From positions 1,398,516 through 1,462,515 of the forward strand of contig NW_019091375.1 in assembly GCF_001949145.1 (NCBI RefSeq): a DNA stretch of 64,000 nucleotides, given 5' to 3'. Below are positions 1 through 10,544 of the stretch, piece after piece. The DNA is from Acanthaster planci (Eukaryota; Echinodermata; Asteroidea; Valvatida; Acanthasteridae). The notes under the pieces are model-generated. The model was not told where the DNA came from. It saw only the letters and a list, made by a program, of their open reading frames with translations, and searched no databases. The position numbers and the translations under genes are program-made. Each line of letters opens with the position of its first letter. Position 1 is the first letter of the stretch.

Positions 1-209
1 TGGTCCAGGCCAAAGCAGCTATCTCCAATCCCCAGCAGTTGGCTGACCAAGTAATCCAGGCCGCTGCGGATCACGAAGCTGAAAAATTCCACCAAGCCAG
101 TCAGCAAATGAAGAAACTGGTAGACGAAGTGGCCAACCAGGTCAAGGCAAACGCACAAGGGGGGCAAAAACCGCAAGACAATACACAACACCAGCAACAG
201 CAGCAGCAG
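1..209 (+). CDS. Penultimate coding exon of an unrecognised Gln-rich protein (5' truncated by window)
   Basis: The exon is open in the frame whose first full codon starts at base 3, and it runs off the left edge. It ends at a CAG|GTAAAA donor (GT at 210-211) in phase 0. The 69 visible residues read as one amphipathic, probably coiled-coil helix (key stretch LADQVIQAAADHEAEKF, then MKKLVDEVANQVK), followed by a hydrophilic linker and a Gln run (HQQQQQ) at the splice site. It joins in frame to the Gln/Ala exon at 6721. I do not recognise the family. Stretches this low in complexity give little specific homology, so no function is proposed. Continuation of the open frame past 209 (to a stop at 402-404) is intron, because it falls into an AT-rich degenerate repeat. 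Confidence 0.7.
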
Positions 210-219
210 GTAAAAGAAT

Positions 220-850
220 TCACCGTTGCATCCTCGTTGACGTGGCTGACTGGTTGCGTATCGTTTGTGTCTCACAAGCAACGTCTCGTATGTACACCTG
301 TCTTTTTGCCACTGCTGATGCAACATGTTGCGACAGCGACGTGCAACATGTTGCACCCCCATTCTCAGCATCGCCAACTGATTCCAGATTGTTTCTGTAA
401 ATGAAGTAACATTTGCACTCCACCTTCTTACTAAAGGCAAAACATGTTCTAGCAAATTTGCTACCGGAACATGACTAACTCATTGTACAACATCTGTTGC
501 AAAGCGTTGCATCCTCGTTGCATCACATTTTCAACATGACTAACTCATTCTACATGGACGGTACTGTGCTTGTTTTTCACGATCAAAGTGACATTTGTAC
601 TCTGTTCTTTCCCAAAAGGCAAACTGATCACAGAACTGCTCAGTACTGTGGCAACATGTTGCGACAGCGGTGCGTACAACATGGGTTGCAAAGCGTTGCA
701 TCTCCATTGCATCACATTTTCATCATGGCTAACTAATTCCTGATGGCTTGTTTTTAACGTGAAATAACATGTACACAGCTGTTTGCCATTGGAAAGCTAA
801 TCACAGACCTACGGGCTGCTGTTGCGACGTGTTGCAACAACGTTGCTCAT
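220..850 (+). repeat. Degenerate tandem repeat with CAACATGTTGC / GCAAAGCGTTGCAT motifs
   Basis: Words such as GTTGCAAAGCGTTGCAT (near 496 and 685), GCAACATGTTGCGACAGCG (near 320 and 650) and ATTTTCAACATGACTAACT / ATTTTCATCATGGCTAACT recur three to four times at irregular spacing (about 190-280 bp). A short ladder of GAAAACTCTGAATGTT-type ~18-bp repeats follows at about 1030-1115. Confidence 0.6.
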
Positions 851-1489
851 ATTTGCAGCACTCAACTCTTTTGCTGAAGGCAGACTTTTCATGGAACTAT
901 GCACTCCTGTTGCAACACAACCTTCTTTGCTGCACACTTTTCAAACACCTGTTGTCTCTGTCGATCTTTGCTCTGAACAAACTCTTGTACACGTACATAG
1001 CTGCAACACCTGAAGTTAAAGCTCTAAACGTGAAAAACTCTGAACATTGAAAATCCTGAACCATGAAAACTTTGAATGTTGAAAACTCTGAATTTTGAAA
1101 ACTCTGAATGTTGAATTGCCTTCATCTGTCAAAACCCCAAAACAAATTGGTTACCAGGTCCCACAAAACGAGTCATAAGGTCATTTTGCCAGTATTTTAT
1201 GTGTATAAGGAAAGGTAAACAGAGTTCTTGGTCTTGAAGTATCACTCAATTTGGCATCCAGATGTAAATGGCCAATATGCGGGCAAAAAAAGTTGATACC
1301 GTTAGTTTCTGTTGGTTTCCCTAGTGCAAGATTGTTTTGCAGTCCTGGAACTCAAAGTGGTGCCAGCGAATTGTCATTTATTTCATTAGGCTGAGTCATA
1401 TTTACATGAGCTTTGAAGCTGTCCACTAAAGTTGTTAAAAAACCCAACTTCCCTTGCATTTTCACTTTGAACCTTCATCAGTCCTTCAA

Positions 1490-1735
1490 AAATCCTCCAC
1501 CTCTGCTGGAAACCAATGGCACATTCTTTGCACATCCGCTTTCAAGGGGCATCAAGCCCCATGTACATGTACAGTAACAGTGGCTGGGCTCTACCTTCCT
1601 TAATCCTACAAAATCCCCCACTTTGTCAGAAGCCAATGGCTCATTCTTTGTACCTCCACTTCCAAGGGGCATCAAGCACCACACAAGCAACAGTGGCTGG
1701 GCTCTACCTTCCTCAATCCTGCTAAATCCTCCAAA
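1490..1735 (+). repeat. Two-copy tandem duplication, ~120-bp unit
   Basis: The segment with CCAATGGCACATTCTTTG, AAGGGGCATCAAGC and CAGTGGCTGGGCTCTACC at 1514-1610 recurs with scattered substitutions at 1632-1735. The second copy lacks the ATGTACATGTACAG insertion seen in the first. This duplication explains the 60-95-codon open frames found here on both strands. Confidence 0.75.
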
Positions 1736-2074
1736 AACTCCGGGCAGATTTTGAAAGATCTGCAAGGGTGGAATTACTGAATTCTTCAGTGTTAAAGTAC
1801 ATGTGTTTCAGCCATGACTAACTTCAGATGCACAAAGCTTTAGAAATGTTTCTGTTCGAGATAACTACTAATAAATATGCTTTGCTACGTAACAATTACT
1901 AATGAATATGCACTGCCACATAACAACCACTGCTCATGAACTTCGTGAATATTCATGTCATCTCATATTAACAAGTCATCATATTTTCTATGTGGACAGA
2001 ATAGTTAACATGTACCATTATTCCTTGTATCTAACCTTTCTATTTGTCAGCCATGATTAGCATAACTCGACGGT

Positions 2075-2152
2075 GTATTAACCCTAACAGCTCTGAATCC
2101 TCCAATTTTGATATGATTTTGCACACACCCTAGGGAGTTAGGGTTAACACTC
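2075..2152. mobile_element. Small inverted-repeat element with AACCCTAACAG ends, copy 1
   Basis: The left end GTATTAACCCTAACAGCTC and right end GAGTTAGGGTTAACAC are inverted relative to each other around a short AT-rich core. A related palindrome occurs at 25389-25445, which supports a dispersed non-autonomous element. Confidence 0.45.
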
Positions 2153-3407
2153 GGTGTTTAACTACAGTATTGTTAGAAAGGGATGCCTCATCTGTTGGCA
2201 TCGGCAAAAATTTTTTTCTGATCAGTAACGCTGTACCACAGCCAGTGAATGTCAGATTTTCTAACCCAAAAAAGCTGCTGGGGGCAGGATTTTTGACTAC
2301 CAGATTCTTCAACCGTGCAATTGCGCTTTGGCCCAACCAAGCGGGACGCATTGATACAGTGGCCGTGAAAATAAAACACATCCTCTGTAGACAAATAAAG
2401 AAAATTATGTTTCTGTACACGTCGTCCAGCTTCAAGTGGTTAATATACATGTATATAAACCCCCCAATTTAAAAATACTTCCCTCCTAAATGCTGAACTC
2501 TTTTGTGATCATGCTACACTTTGTTTACGTACATGTGCGTTTTCCTACGGTTCTCAGTGGACCGTGGGCCCCTGCTGGCTCTGTAGGGAAGTGGTGTCAT
2601 CAGTGCAGAGGTTTTAACTTTTAAAGTTCATGAAATCTTGTCACATTGAGCAACGGAAACAGTTCAGATTTAACACCTGTTCTATTTGTGTCTCAATTTC
2701 AATTTGTCAGTGAATGGAAACGAACTCCAAGGTAAAGACGAATTCCTGTGTTACTCAGCGTTACTTGCTTGCACTGTTCTTTTGCTTTCCTTTTCTTGTC
2801 ATGCCGTTGTGAGGCACCGTTTTTGTCTGTTGTGGTTTTTGCATCATTGCTTTTTTTGCGAGATGATTCTCTGTGTTGTTTCAGAGATCTGCACTTTTGT
2901 TGTTTTGTATTTCTGTGTACATGTATTCGGTTTTCATGCTGAAACGCCACAATTTTCAAAATGCGCAAACAAGTGGGAACGTGGTTTGCAATCCAGGGAT
3001 CTAACATTCATTTTCTAACCACATTTTATATCTTTTACTTTTTCAATCCCTCAAAACCTTGGAAATATATTTTCTTACCAAACTAGTTACATCATGCTAT
3101 AGTAGTACATGTTTGGAGGGCCCTTTTTGGCTCAAATAGCTTATCATTATGAGTTGTTGCTTATCTTGTTAGTATTTCTACAGAAATTAGTCACCTGTTA
3201 TTTTGTTTGGATGAAGCCTTTTATATCAATGTACAGTTTGAGAGACTTCAATTTCAAATCCAAATGTCTGCTCTTGAGATTTCCTTATCTGCTTGCTTTG
3301 CTCTTAAAATGTTTCGTTTTTTAAAAACAGACATTTTTGAGTGTGATCTGAAAGTTTCAACAATTGTGCAATGATTGCAAGAAATGAACCTAGGGTCTAT
3401 GAAAAAA

Positions 3408-3811
3408 CGTAGCTCTAATGAGTGGAGCGTTAGTATTCCTCTTCGAATTTGGACGGGATCTTTCATACTAACGCTCCACAACATTACATATAGTCAAGTG
3501 ACAACGGTTCTCAAAATTCCAAAGACTTACCGAAAATACCGGTACCTTTTTCACCGCCTACTAGCTTTCTTAAATGCCGAAGGCAAACTTGTGGGGCTTT
3601 GGTGGTATTTCTGACTTCACAATGTATCAAAATCCAACTGTTTTGCTCGACACACGCACAACACCAAAACTTATCAACGCCTGCTCCATTCAAATATGCA
3701 GGGCGAGATTTTGCTACCGCAATAACTCTATGGGCAAGCATGGTTAATACGTACGATCCCGTCCAAATTTCAAGAAAGAGGAATACTAACACTCCACTCA
3801 GTAGAGTTACG
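3408..3811. mobile_element. MITE with ~55-bp terminal inverted repeats (GAGTGGAGCGTTAGTATTCC family)
   Basis: The left arm, from CGTAGCTCTAATGAGTGGAG through TTTGGACGGGATC (3408-3461), is matched in inverse by GATCCCGTCCAAATTTC through AGTAGAGTTACG (3755-3811), giving about 55-bp arms around a ~290-bp core with no coding capacity. This is typical of a non-autonomous DNA transposon. A single arm of the same family lies at 62067-62128. Confidence 0.8.
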
Positions 3812-4956
3812 TTAGAAAAAGCTATAAAAGAGCGTATGCCAGGCAATACAGTGAAGGGGCCCAGTCACGATAGCAGTGTTTCCACAATGATGATAGATTT
3901 CTGCAAGTACAATTTACATGTATCTCAACATCAAAAATATTTTAAATTTGTGAACAGGCGTACCAGCTTAAAGTTTGAATGAAATACAGCTTTCTCACAA
4001 AGTTGTTCTTCCCTTTTGCGCTCAGAAACGGACGAAACAAATCTCACCCGTCAGTTTTGACATTAAAAATGGACGTGAATGATTTCAGAAGAGAAGATTG
4101 CTCTCTGGTCTGTAGAGAGTCTCTTGTGACAGCCTCCACACCGATGCACATGGGGAACAGGTTGTGGAGTGCTCAAGGCATGGCAAAAATGTAACACCGT
4201 CTTAGAAACACTGCTTTAGACCCTATTCACTTGAAGGCTATTTTGTTCCCTAGATCTGTTTTATATATTGCAAAATGTAGATTAGGAAGGCACCAGACTG
4301 TTTTATAATTTCACGCGTTCCAAGCCTCCCTTCCAAAAATGTTCAGAATCTGGCGAGGTATTATTCTGTATGTTCAATCGTGAATTTGAAATTATTCATC
4401 AGAGTAGACAGGTGCAAATTTGTCATGAAATTTCATTTTATTGTTTTGATTTTACTCCCAACATTAAAAAATCAAGGGCTAACCTCGCTTTCAAATTCAA
4501 TATGGCCGTCCCCATGAATATAGTCTTATGAACTGTGACAGTGACTGACTGGCCCTGTTTACCATGTGCACGAACAGGAATATCACTGAAATGTCACATC
4601 TGTTTTCATGCCATTTTGCCATTTCTTACATTTGCAGTTTATAATGCAAAAAAAATGCCAAAAGTAAAATCTGTACGTAAAGTCACTGTCGTTCAAGTTA
4701 TTTTTTGCACATCATGATGTGTTGGTTGTTGTTCACTATGTTCACTGGCCCATTTGCTGGAATATAATTATCAATATTGGCACTTAAACCATGCTGCACA
4801 TATTTTTTCTTTCCGCAAAAAAGCGTGGTCCAAAGCTCTCATATTTTAAGTTGCTGCAGCTGAATTTTCAATGCTCCAGGGTGCTGTGTTTGCCATGGTC
4901 TCGTAGGACTGTGTCCTGCAATAGTATGGTCTATGGTGTTCTACGTGTGTGTCTAA

Positions 4957-5320
4957 AGTATTCTGTATGGTCCATGATATTTTGCATGGTACTCGTGCTT
5001 TGTGTGGCGTAATTCATGGTATGCTGTATGGCCAATGTGTGGTCATGCTTCATGGTGTGGATCTACATATACTGACGTATTAAGTATGATACTGTCTGTG
5101 GTATGATATACATGTACATGTGATGGTGCAAGTATTCTGTATAGCCCATGATATTTTGCATGGTACTCGTGCTTTGTATGGCCTTATGCATGGTATGCTT
5201 TATGGCCAATGTGTGGTCATGCTTCATGGTGTGGATGTACATGTACTGATGTACTGTGTATGATAGTGTCTGTGGTATGATATATGACACATGTAATGGT
5301 CCAAGTATTCTGTATTGTAT
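4957..5320 (+). repeat. 174-bp tandem duplication (about 2.1 copies)
   Basis: AGTATTCTGTAT begins at 4957, 5131 and 5304. The two full units share CCATGATATTTTGCATGG, ACTCGTGCTTTG, GGCCAATGTGTGGTCATGC and TTCATGGTGTGGAT. A shorter TATGGT-type degenerate repeat runs through the unit. Confidence 0.8.
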
Positions 5321-5419
5321 TCTTGGGTAAATCGCACACGGTGCAGTACCATTGCCGTGGTTGCTCACAGTAGGTTGGTATTCTTCAGAATTTATGGAAT
5401 ATACATTTTGTTTCTCTAA

Positions 5420-5790
5420 TGAGCCTTTTGCAAGGTAAATTTGAATAAAGTCTTGTACACTGAGTTACTCGTATCTGATTGCACTTTAACATGACAATTT
5501 GCATTCCCCAGACTAAAGACACGGTTGCTGTACCTCGTGATATGGGGCAAGCTTTTGCATAGCGACCACCATCTCTGGAATGGACTGGTTCCTTGGTGCC
5601 CTTCTTATCCATTGAAAACAGTGTATTGAGGCAAGGCGTCTCTTATTGTAACTAAGCAAAAGCTTGCCCCGAATCACGAGGTATTGGTAACAGTGTCTTT
5701 AGTATGGAGAATTCAAACCGTTATGTTCACCTGGATTGAAAGAACTCAGTGTACCAGCTTTTATTCCAATCTAACTGGCAACAGGCTTAT
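5420..5790. mobile_element. Palindromic MITE-B, copy 1
   Basis: The outer ends are inverted (GAGCCTTTTGCAAGG..TGTACACTGAGTTA against AACTCAGTGTACC..AACAGGCTTA). Inside them is a second pair of arms: CTGTACCTCGTGATATGGGG plus CAAGCTTTTGC near 5527-5560, and GCAAAAGCTTGCCCCGAATC plus ACGAGGTA near 5657-5686. There is no coding capacity. Other copies are at 18066-18439 and 45199-45559, with a partial one near 15935-16062. Confidence 0.8.
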
Positions 5791-5811
5791 TCTGGTTAAT
5801 TGGGATTATGC

Positions 5812-6081
5812 TGTTTTGTTTTCATGGCGTTTCCAGCCACTCCGGCTATTTGCGCCAGTAAGATTTATTCATAACCATTATTAATCAGCATTACATTACG
5901 GACTTGGGAAGAAGGTCTAGTTTTAGAGGCAGGAGGAAACCGGAGTACCCGGAGAAAACCTGCGAGAGCGAGTATGGACTGGAAACCAAATGCGCTTAAA
6001 GCCTGGGCCAAGCCGGGACTCGAACTCGGGCCTCATTGGTGCAAAGCGAGGAAAGAACCGCTACGCTAACCAGCTCCCCCC
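5812..6081 (-). mobile_element. tRNA-derived SINE with intact 15-bp target-site duplication
   Basis: Read on the - strand, a tRNA-like head (GCTGGTTAGCGTAGCGGTT as A-box region, GAGTTCGAGTCCCGG as B box) is followed by a body containing GGTTTTCTCCGGGTACTCC, a word I recall as widely conserved in animal SINEs, and an A-rich 3' tail (AAAACAAAACA). The insertion is flanked by the 15-mer TAATTGGGATTATGC at 5797-5811 and 6082-6096, the expected duplication of a retrotransposed insertion. It sits just beyond the right end of MITE-B copy 1. Confidence 0.85.
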
Positions 6082-6720
6082 TAATTGGGATTATGCCATG
6101 GATGACACGTTTGTACTCAAGCAGCTCATTATGCTGAAGCTGTAGTTTTTAGCACCAGTATGGGAGCTAGGCTAGCCACATCCGATCTTCCTTGTGATAG
6201 CCTGAATATCATACCGCATTTCACTGGAAGCTGTTTCCCGTAACGCAGTGGGTATTTTGCATTGTGATGGAATCCAGGCTACCACTTTGTGGATCCTCCC
6301 AGCATATACTCTGATTCCATGTAGCTTGGAAGCCATTCAGGAGTTTCTGTTTGAGTTGGAGTTATCTCATGGGGCCCAGAGGCAGGTTTTGAAACCAGAA
6401 CTCGAGCAGCTGAAATTGGAACCTGTTGGTGCGTAAAACTATGCTGGGCTAGGGGATCCACTGCCTTTGTTCAACTTGGTTCGAAGTACTCACAGTTGAA
6501 ATGCCCCTCCTCACCAAACCCAGCAAAAGACCTGTTGCGTCTAATAGAGTGGTTAATCTGACAAACTTGGCCATTGCTGTCTTATACCCTGACCTACATG
6601 TACAATAGTTATTACTGCCCAGGCGTAGCCCATAGTAGCAAACTCAAAATCTTCACTAATGCAACGTGGAATGAGATGTGATCTGCACGGTCAATTGAAT
6701 TTTGTTCTTTCTTGTTGCAG

Positions 6721-7383
6721 CAACAAGCACAAATAGATGCCCAGAAAATAGCCCAACAAGCCCAACAGCAACAAGCCCAAGTCAAGGCCCAGCAGGAGGC
6801 AGCACAGAGAGCCCAACAGCAGCAAGCCCAACAAGCCCAACTGAAAGCCCAACAAGAAGCCCAACAGAGAGCCCAACAGCAAGCCCAACAAGAAGCCCAA
6901 CAGAGAGCCCAACAAGAAGCCCAACAGAGAGCCCAACAGCAAGCCCAACAAGAAGCCCAAAGGCAGGCTGCCCAAGAGCAGGCTGCCCAACAGCAGGCCC
7001 AATTGAAAGCTCAACAGCAAGCCCAACAGCAAGCCCAACAGCAGGCCCAATTGAAAGCTCAACAAGAGGCTGAACTGAAAGCCCAACAGCAAGCCCAACC
7101 GCAAGCCCAACAGCAAGCCCAACCGCAAGCCCAGCAGCAAGCCCAACCGCAAGCCCAGCCGCAAGCCCAACCGCNGCAAGCCCAACAGCAAGCCCAACAG
7201 CAAGCCCAGCAGCAAGCCCAACAGCAAGCCCAACAGCAAGCCCAACAGCAAGCCCAACAGCAAGCCCAGCAGCAAGCCCAGCAGCAAGCCCAGCTGCAAG
7301 CCCAACAGCAAGCCCAACAGCAAGCCCAACAGCCCGGTATGCCAGCCCCTGCAGCCAATCAGAACCCACCAGGATCACAGTAA
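6721..7383 (+). CDS. Terminal coding exon: Gln/Ala repeat tail of the same protein
   Basis: A TTCTTTCTTGTTGCAG acceptor (AG at 6719-6720) opens a 220-codon exon in phase 0, ending at TAA 7381-7383. The translation is almost wholly Gln and Ala. It starts as imperfect helix-like repeats with Lys, Glu and Arg (QVKAQQEAAQRAQQ) and grades into near-perfect QAQQ and QAQP units coded by a 12-bp DNA repeat (CAAGCCCAACAG). It ends in a different tail, GMPAPAANQNPPGSQ. Gln/Ala tracts of this kind occur in scaffold, secretory-pathway and transcription-related proteins; none can be chosen here. Base 7175 is N inside the repeat (codon CNG), and one codon there breaks the repeat register, so repeat length may be an assembly estimate. 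Antisense open frames here are shadows of the repeat. Confidence 0.75.
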   Translation, partial: QQAQIDAQKIAQQAQQQQAQVKAQQEAAQRAQQQQAQQAQLKAQQEAQQRAQQQAQQEAQQRAQQEAQQRAQQQAQQEAQRQAAQEQAAQQQAQLKAQQQAQQQAQQQAQLKAQQEAELKAQQQAQPQAQQQAQPQAQQQAQPQAQPQAQPXQAQQQAQQQAQQQAQQQAQQQAQQQAQQQAQQQAQQQAQLQAQQQAQQQAQQPGMPAPAANQNPPGSQ

Positions 7384-7580
7384 TCAAAAACCTGACTTCA
7401 GCAAACATTCCAGGGGACGATTTCACGAAACTAAATATAATCCAGCATTCCTACATTTGTAATGAAAACAAGTTGCACATTTCGTTTTAGAAATTTTATA
7501 GCAGCTCATGAAAAGTTTAAATGAGTTGGGGAGGTACATATTGAGTCTTTCCAAAGTCTCCTTTAATAAATAACAATTTC
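7384..7580 (+). terminator. Probable 3' UTR and poly(A) signal of the Gln-rich gene
   Basis: Downstream of the TAA stop, the first canonical AATAAA on the + strand is at 7565-7570, about 180 nt after the stop, in an AT-rich setting typical of a 3' UTR. The true cleavage site cannot be read from sequence alone. Confidence 0.45.
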
Positions 7581-8302
7581 ATTGTCTTGAAAAGAGTTGC
7601 ATAAATTTATAAATTTTTTGTACACATGGCAGGAAATGTTTACTTTGCCAAGGAGAAACCTTGAAATTGCAAACTAAAGAACTGTCTTGTGTAACCTTTG
7701 TTCAGTTGGTCTTGATAGCCAGCTGCCTCTCTGTTTTTTGGTTTTGAGACATTGCGGAAAAAAAAAACCACTGGACTCCTGGCTGATAATATTTGACATT
7801 GTCTCACTGAAATCCACAAAACTTTGTTGTACTTAAATATGACGCTTGTGATATAACGCAATTAAAATGACCCCAGTAAAAATTCTTGGTCAGATATGTT
7901 GCATTGATTGATTTCTCATCATTGTCATAGCATGGGTTATGGGTGTTGACCAGTTTCGTGAAATCGAACCCACAACTTTTAAGGTATTGTCCTCGATTCG
8001 AAGGTGATGGGAAGCAACATACATTTAAACCTTAGTTTTGCCATTTCGAGGATCAATTTTTTTCTTTTAAAATCTGTTCCTCTGTTTCTGAAACCTTAAT
8101 TTCATCTCCTTTCTAGGTCTATAAATCCCTCGGCATCATTTGAAAGCCTTTGTTAAGGGCTTGCACATGCAAATCAGAAGTCAAGTACATGTATACTCAG
8201 TTTAAAATGCATTCGTTTTCAACGAGAATTTCTTGGATTCTTTTCCGTCACTCTTGTGAATTCTTGTCATTCTCATCTGTAAAAATTATAATACATCTAT
8301 GT

Positions 8303-8412
8303 GTGTCTTAATGATAAAGATGACCAAAGAAATTGAGTTCGGAGAGTTTTGAACCTGCCACCTCCAGACCACCATGCCAGTGGTCTACCAACTGGGTTCC
8401 CCCCCCCCCAGC
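8303..8412 (-). mobile_element. tRNA-derived SINE fragment, left half of an inverted pair
   Basis: On the - strand this reads AACCCAGTTGGTAGACCAC (A-box-like), then GGCAGGTTCAAAACTC (B-box-like), then a tail through TCAATTTCTTTGGTCATC. The same tail appears in the opposite-strand element at 8484-8590. A run of C at 8400-8410 marks the tRNA-like 5' side. Confidence 0.6.
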
Positions 8413-8483
8413 CCTGTGTTGGTGGTTTTCTGGCTAGTTCTCCTGAATAACGATATTGACAATCGGGAAGTACGGCCGACATG

Positions 8484-8590
8484 GGGGCTGGTAGTTTAGT
8501 TGTTGGAGTGTATATTCATGGTTCCACAGGTTACAGGTTCGAATCCCACTCTGCTCAATTTCTTCGTTCATCTTTAGAATCAATGTGTAA
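8484..8590 (+). mobile_element. tRNA-derived SINE, right half of an inverted pair
   Basis: GGGGGCTGGTAGTTTAGTTG (A-box-like) and ACAGGTTCGAATCCCAC (B box) are followed by TCAATTTCTTCGTTCATC. It matches the element at 8303-8412 in inverted orientation, so two copies of one SINE lie head to head with about 70 bp between their 5' ends. Confidence 0.65.
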
Positions 8591-10313
8591 GCACCCAGTC
8601 ATTTTCCGTGTATGGTTTATTTCATGGTATGTGTATATTAGTTATTTATGCTAGTTTTTCTCTTCGGGGTCTTGATGACGAAATTGCAGGTAGCTCTGCT
8701 TAACATGTCTGTTTTTTCAAACTCTATGGGAACTTAAAATGTTATGGAAGCTCAGTCGAAAAAGGTCACATTTGGATTTTAACAAATGCAGTACTTTCCC
8801 ACTAAAAATGTTGATAGCGACGAGGCAGGTCAAAAGTCAGGGGTCAGAGGTGATAGATCAAAAGTAAACACATTTACCTAAAGGAGGATAGATACATGTT
8901 AATGAACGAGATGCGAGTCATTACCTGGGCATTCATTGTTGAAGCATTTCCTAAAATCAACAAAATCTCCTGCGTCTTACATCCAACTTGAGGGGCAACA
9001 TACGCAGTACCCCAGTTGGCTGTTTTGACGCCAGGACTCTATACTTCCAAAAGGCTTCAACGTCACTCAAACCATGATTGGAATGTCCTAGACTGATTTG
9101 GACTCACTAGATTTAAATCAGTGTTACAGTCGAGTTCTTTTGCTGGTGTAAACTGCAACCAATAAGGCACCTCCAGACCCCCCAACAAGTGTTAAAATCC
9201 AAAAGTGAACAAACGTCTTTGTGATTATGCACAGGCACAAAAATTCAATCATCACGCTCATGTGAAAAGGTGTCACATGGTCAATTGCATCACGAACTGT
9301 TGTATGGCATGTACAATGTCTATGGATGGTACGTCTCTTGGTCGTGCCCCAAAACTGTCGTATACTGTACATCACTTTGTGACGCAACCAGTGACATTGT
9401 TCACACTTAAAGGGGAGTTCAACTTTTCTCCTGGGATGTAGTTATACTTATGGGTATAATTTGGGGTCATGGACCTTTTACATGTTTTTAGTGTATTACT
9501 AGTGTTAAATCTTAATTGGTAGTGTACAACATATGCATGTTGCCGGGTGTTGAGATCGTGTCAAGGTATGGAGACATAGCATAGGATAGGTGAAGGGTAC
9601 TGTGTCCATGGAAGTGTGTGCATTTTCAAATCTACTGGCAGTTTGACGTACGTCAGAATGTTGAGAGAATTCGAGGGTGCGTGCATTTCTGTGCACATCT
9701 GCACTGTATGTATGAGTTGAACACAAAGCATCAAAAATCAAGCGACTGAAAGTCGCCAAACAGATTACTTGGGGGCAACTTGATTCTGACTTTTTTCCTT
9801 TTTATATTTTTCTCCTGGAAGTGTTTCCCCCGTGTTGTTCCACATGCCCTTATATCAATATCCACTAAGAAGTATCATTTAAGAAGCACATGTATCTATT
9901 TCCAATCTCATTAAAACATTCTCTCTTTTTCTCTTAAAAGGATATTTTTCTCCTGACAAGGATCCCACTACCACAACTGTATTTGCAGTGTATACACCGC
10001 CCTCTGTTGGTTCATGAAAACCCCGATGATCCCAGTGAACTATGCAAATTTTTTTTCAGAGAAATAACGAAACTCGCACGATCCAGTTCCCACAGCTGTT
10101 ACAACGAAGAAGTTTGATTGAATGACTGAAGCATGTTTGTCGCTGTTGCAGAAATGCAGTACGCCCTCAAAGGTGCATTTGAAGAATTAAAAGTTTTGGG
10201 TTGGGTCAACAGAGGGAGCCCCACGATGCCGAGTGATTGCAAAAAAACAAACAAACCATTTCTAGTGTAGTTTCATGTAGTGTAAACTTGAGGACGTAGA
10301 CAATTATTGAATT

Positions 10314-10544
10314 GGGTCATTCCACGAAGTTCGGGCACAGTTTGTGACGGCGTCCCTTATTACATCAGTGAAAATTTTCCCTGCATGTGGATTCTAAATT
10401 GACATTGCTCTTGTAGTGGTGTGCTTCATCTTTGCTGAAAAATATGAATTAATCTGTAGTAATGAGAAAATAAAGGGCAATAAAAGTTACCGAGGTAACA
10501 AAGGACGCCGTCACAAACAGTGCCCGAACTTCATGGAATGACCC
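10314..10544. mobile_element. MITE-A copy 1 (GGGTCATTCCACGAAGTTCG ends)
   Basis: The arms start GGGTCATTCCACGAAGTTCG plus GGCACAGTTTGTGACGGCGTC and are matched in inverse by GACGCCGTCACAAACAGTGC plus CCGAACTTCATGGAATGACC. The arms are about 45 bp and the whole element 231 bp. A second copy with the same arms and core words (CCCTGCATGTGGATT, TTGTAGTGGTGTGCTTCATC) lies at 16529-16782. There is no open reading frame, so this is a non-autonomous DNA transposon. Confidence 0.88.

Larger units (their letters stand above)
210..6720 (+). other. Last intron of the Gln-rich gene (6.5 kb)
   Basis: GTAAAA donor at 210 and TTGCAG acceptor at 6720, phase 0. The intron holds degenerate GTTGCAAAGCGTTGC-type repeats (220-850), a ~120-bp tandem duplication (1490-1735), a small inverted-repeat element (2075-2152), an inverted-repeat element with long arms (3408-3811), a 174-bp tandem duplication (4957-5320), a palindromic element (5420-5790) and a SINE (5812-6081). 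I see nothing protein-coding in it. Confidence 0.65.

Noticed and set aside
6691-7426. Antisense and alternate-frame proteins (GLLLGLLLG, CWACCWACC patterns)
   Set aside because: Shadows of the 12-bp coding repeat of the Gln/Ala exon.
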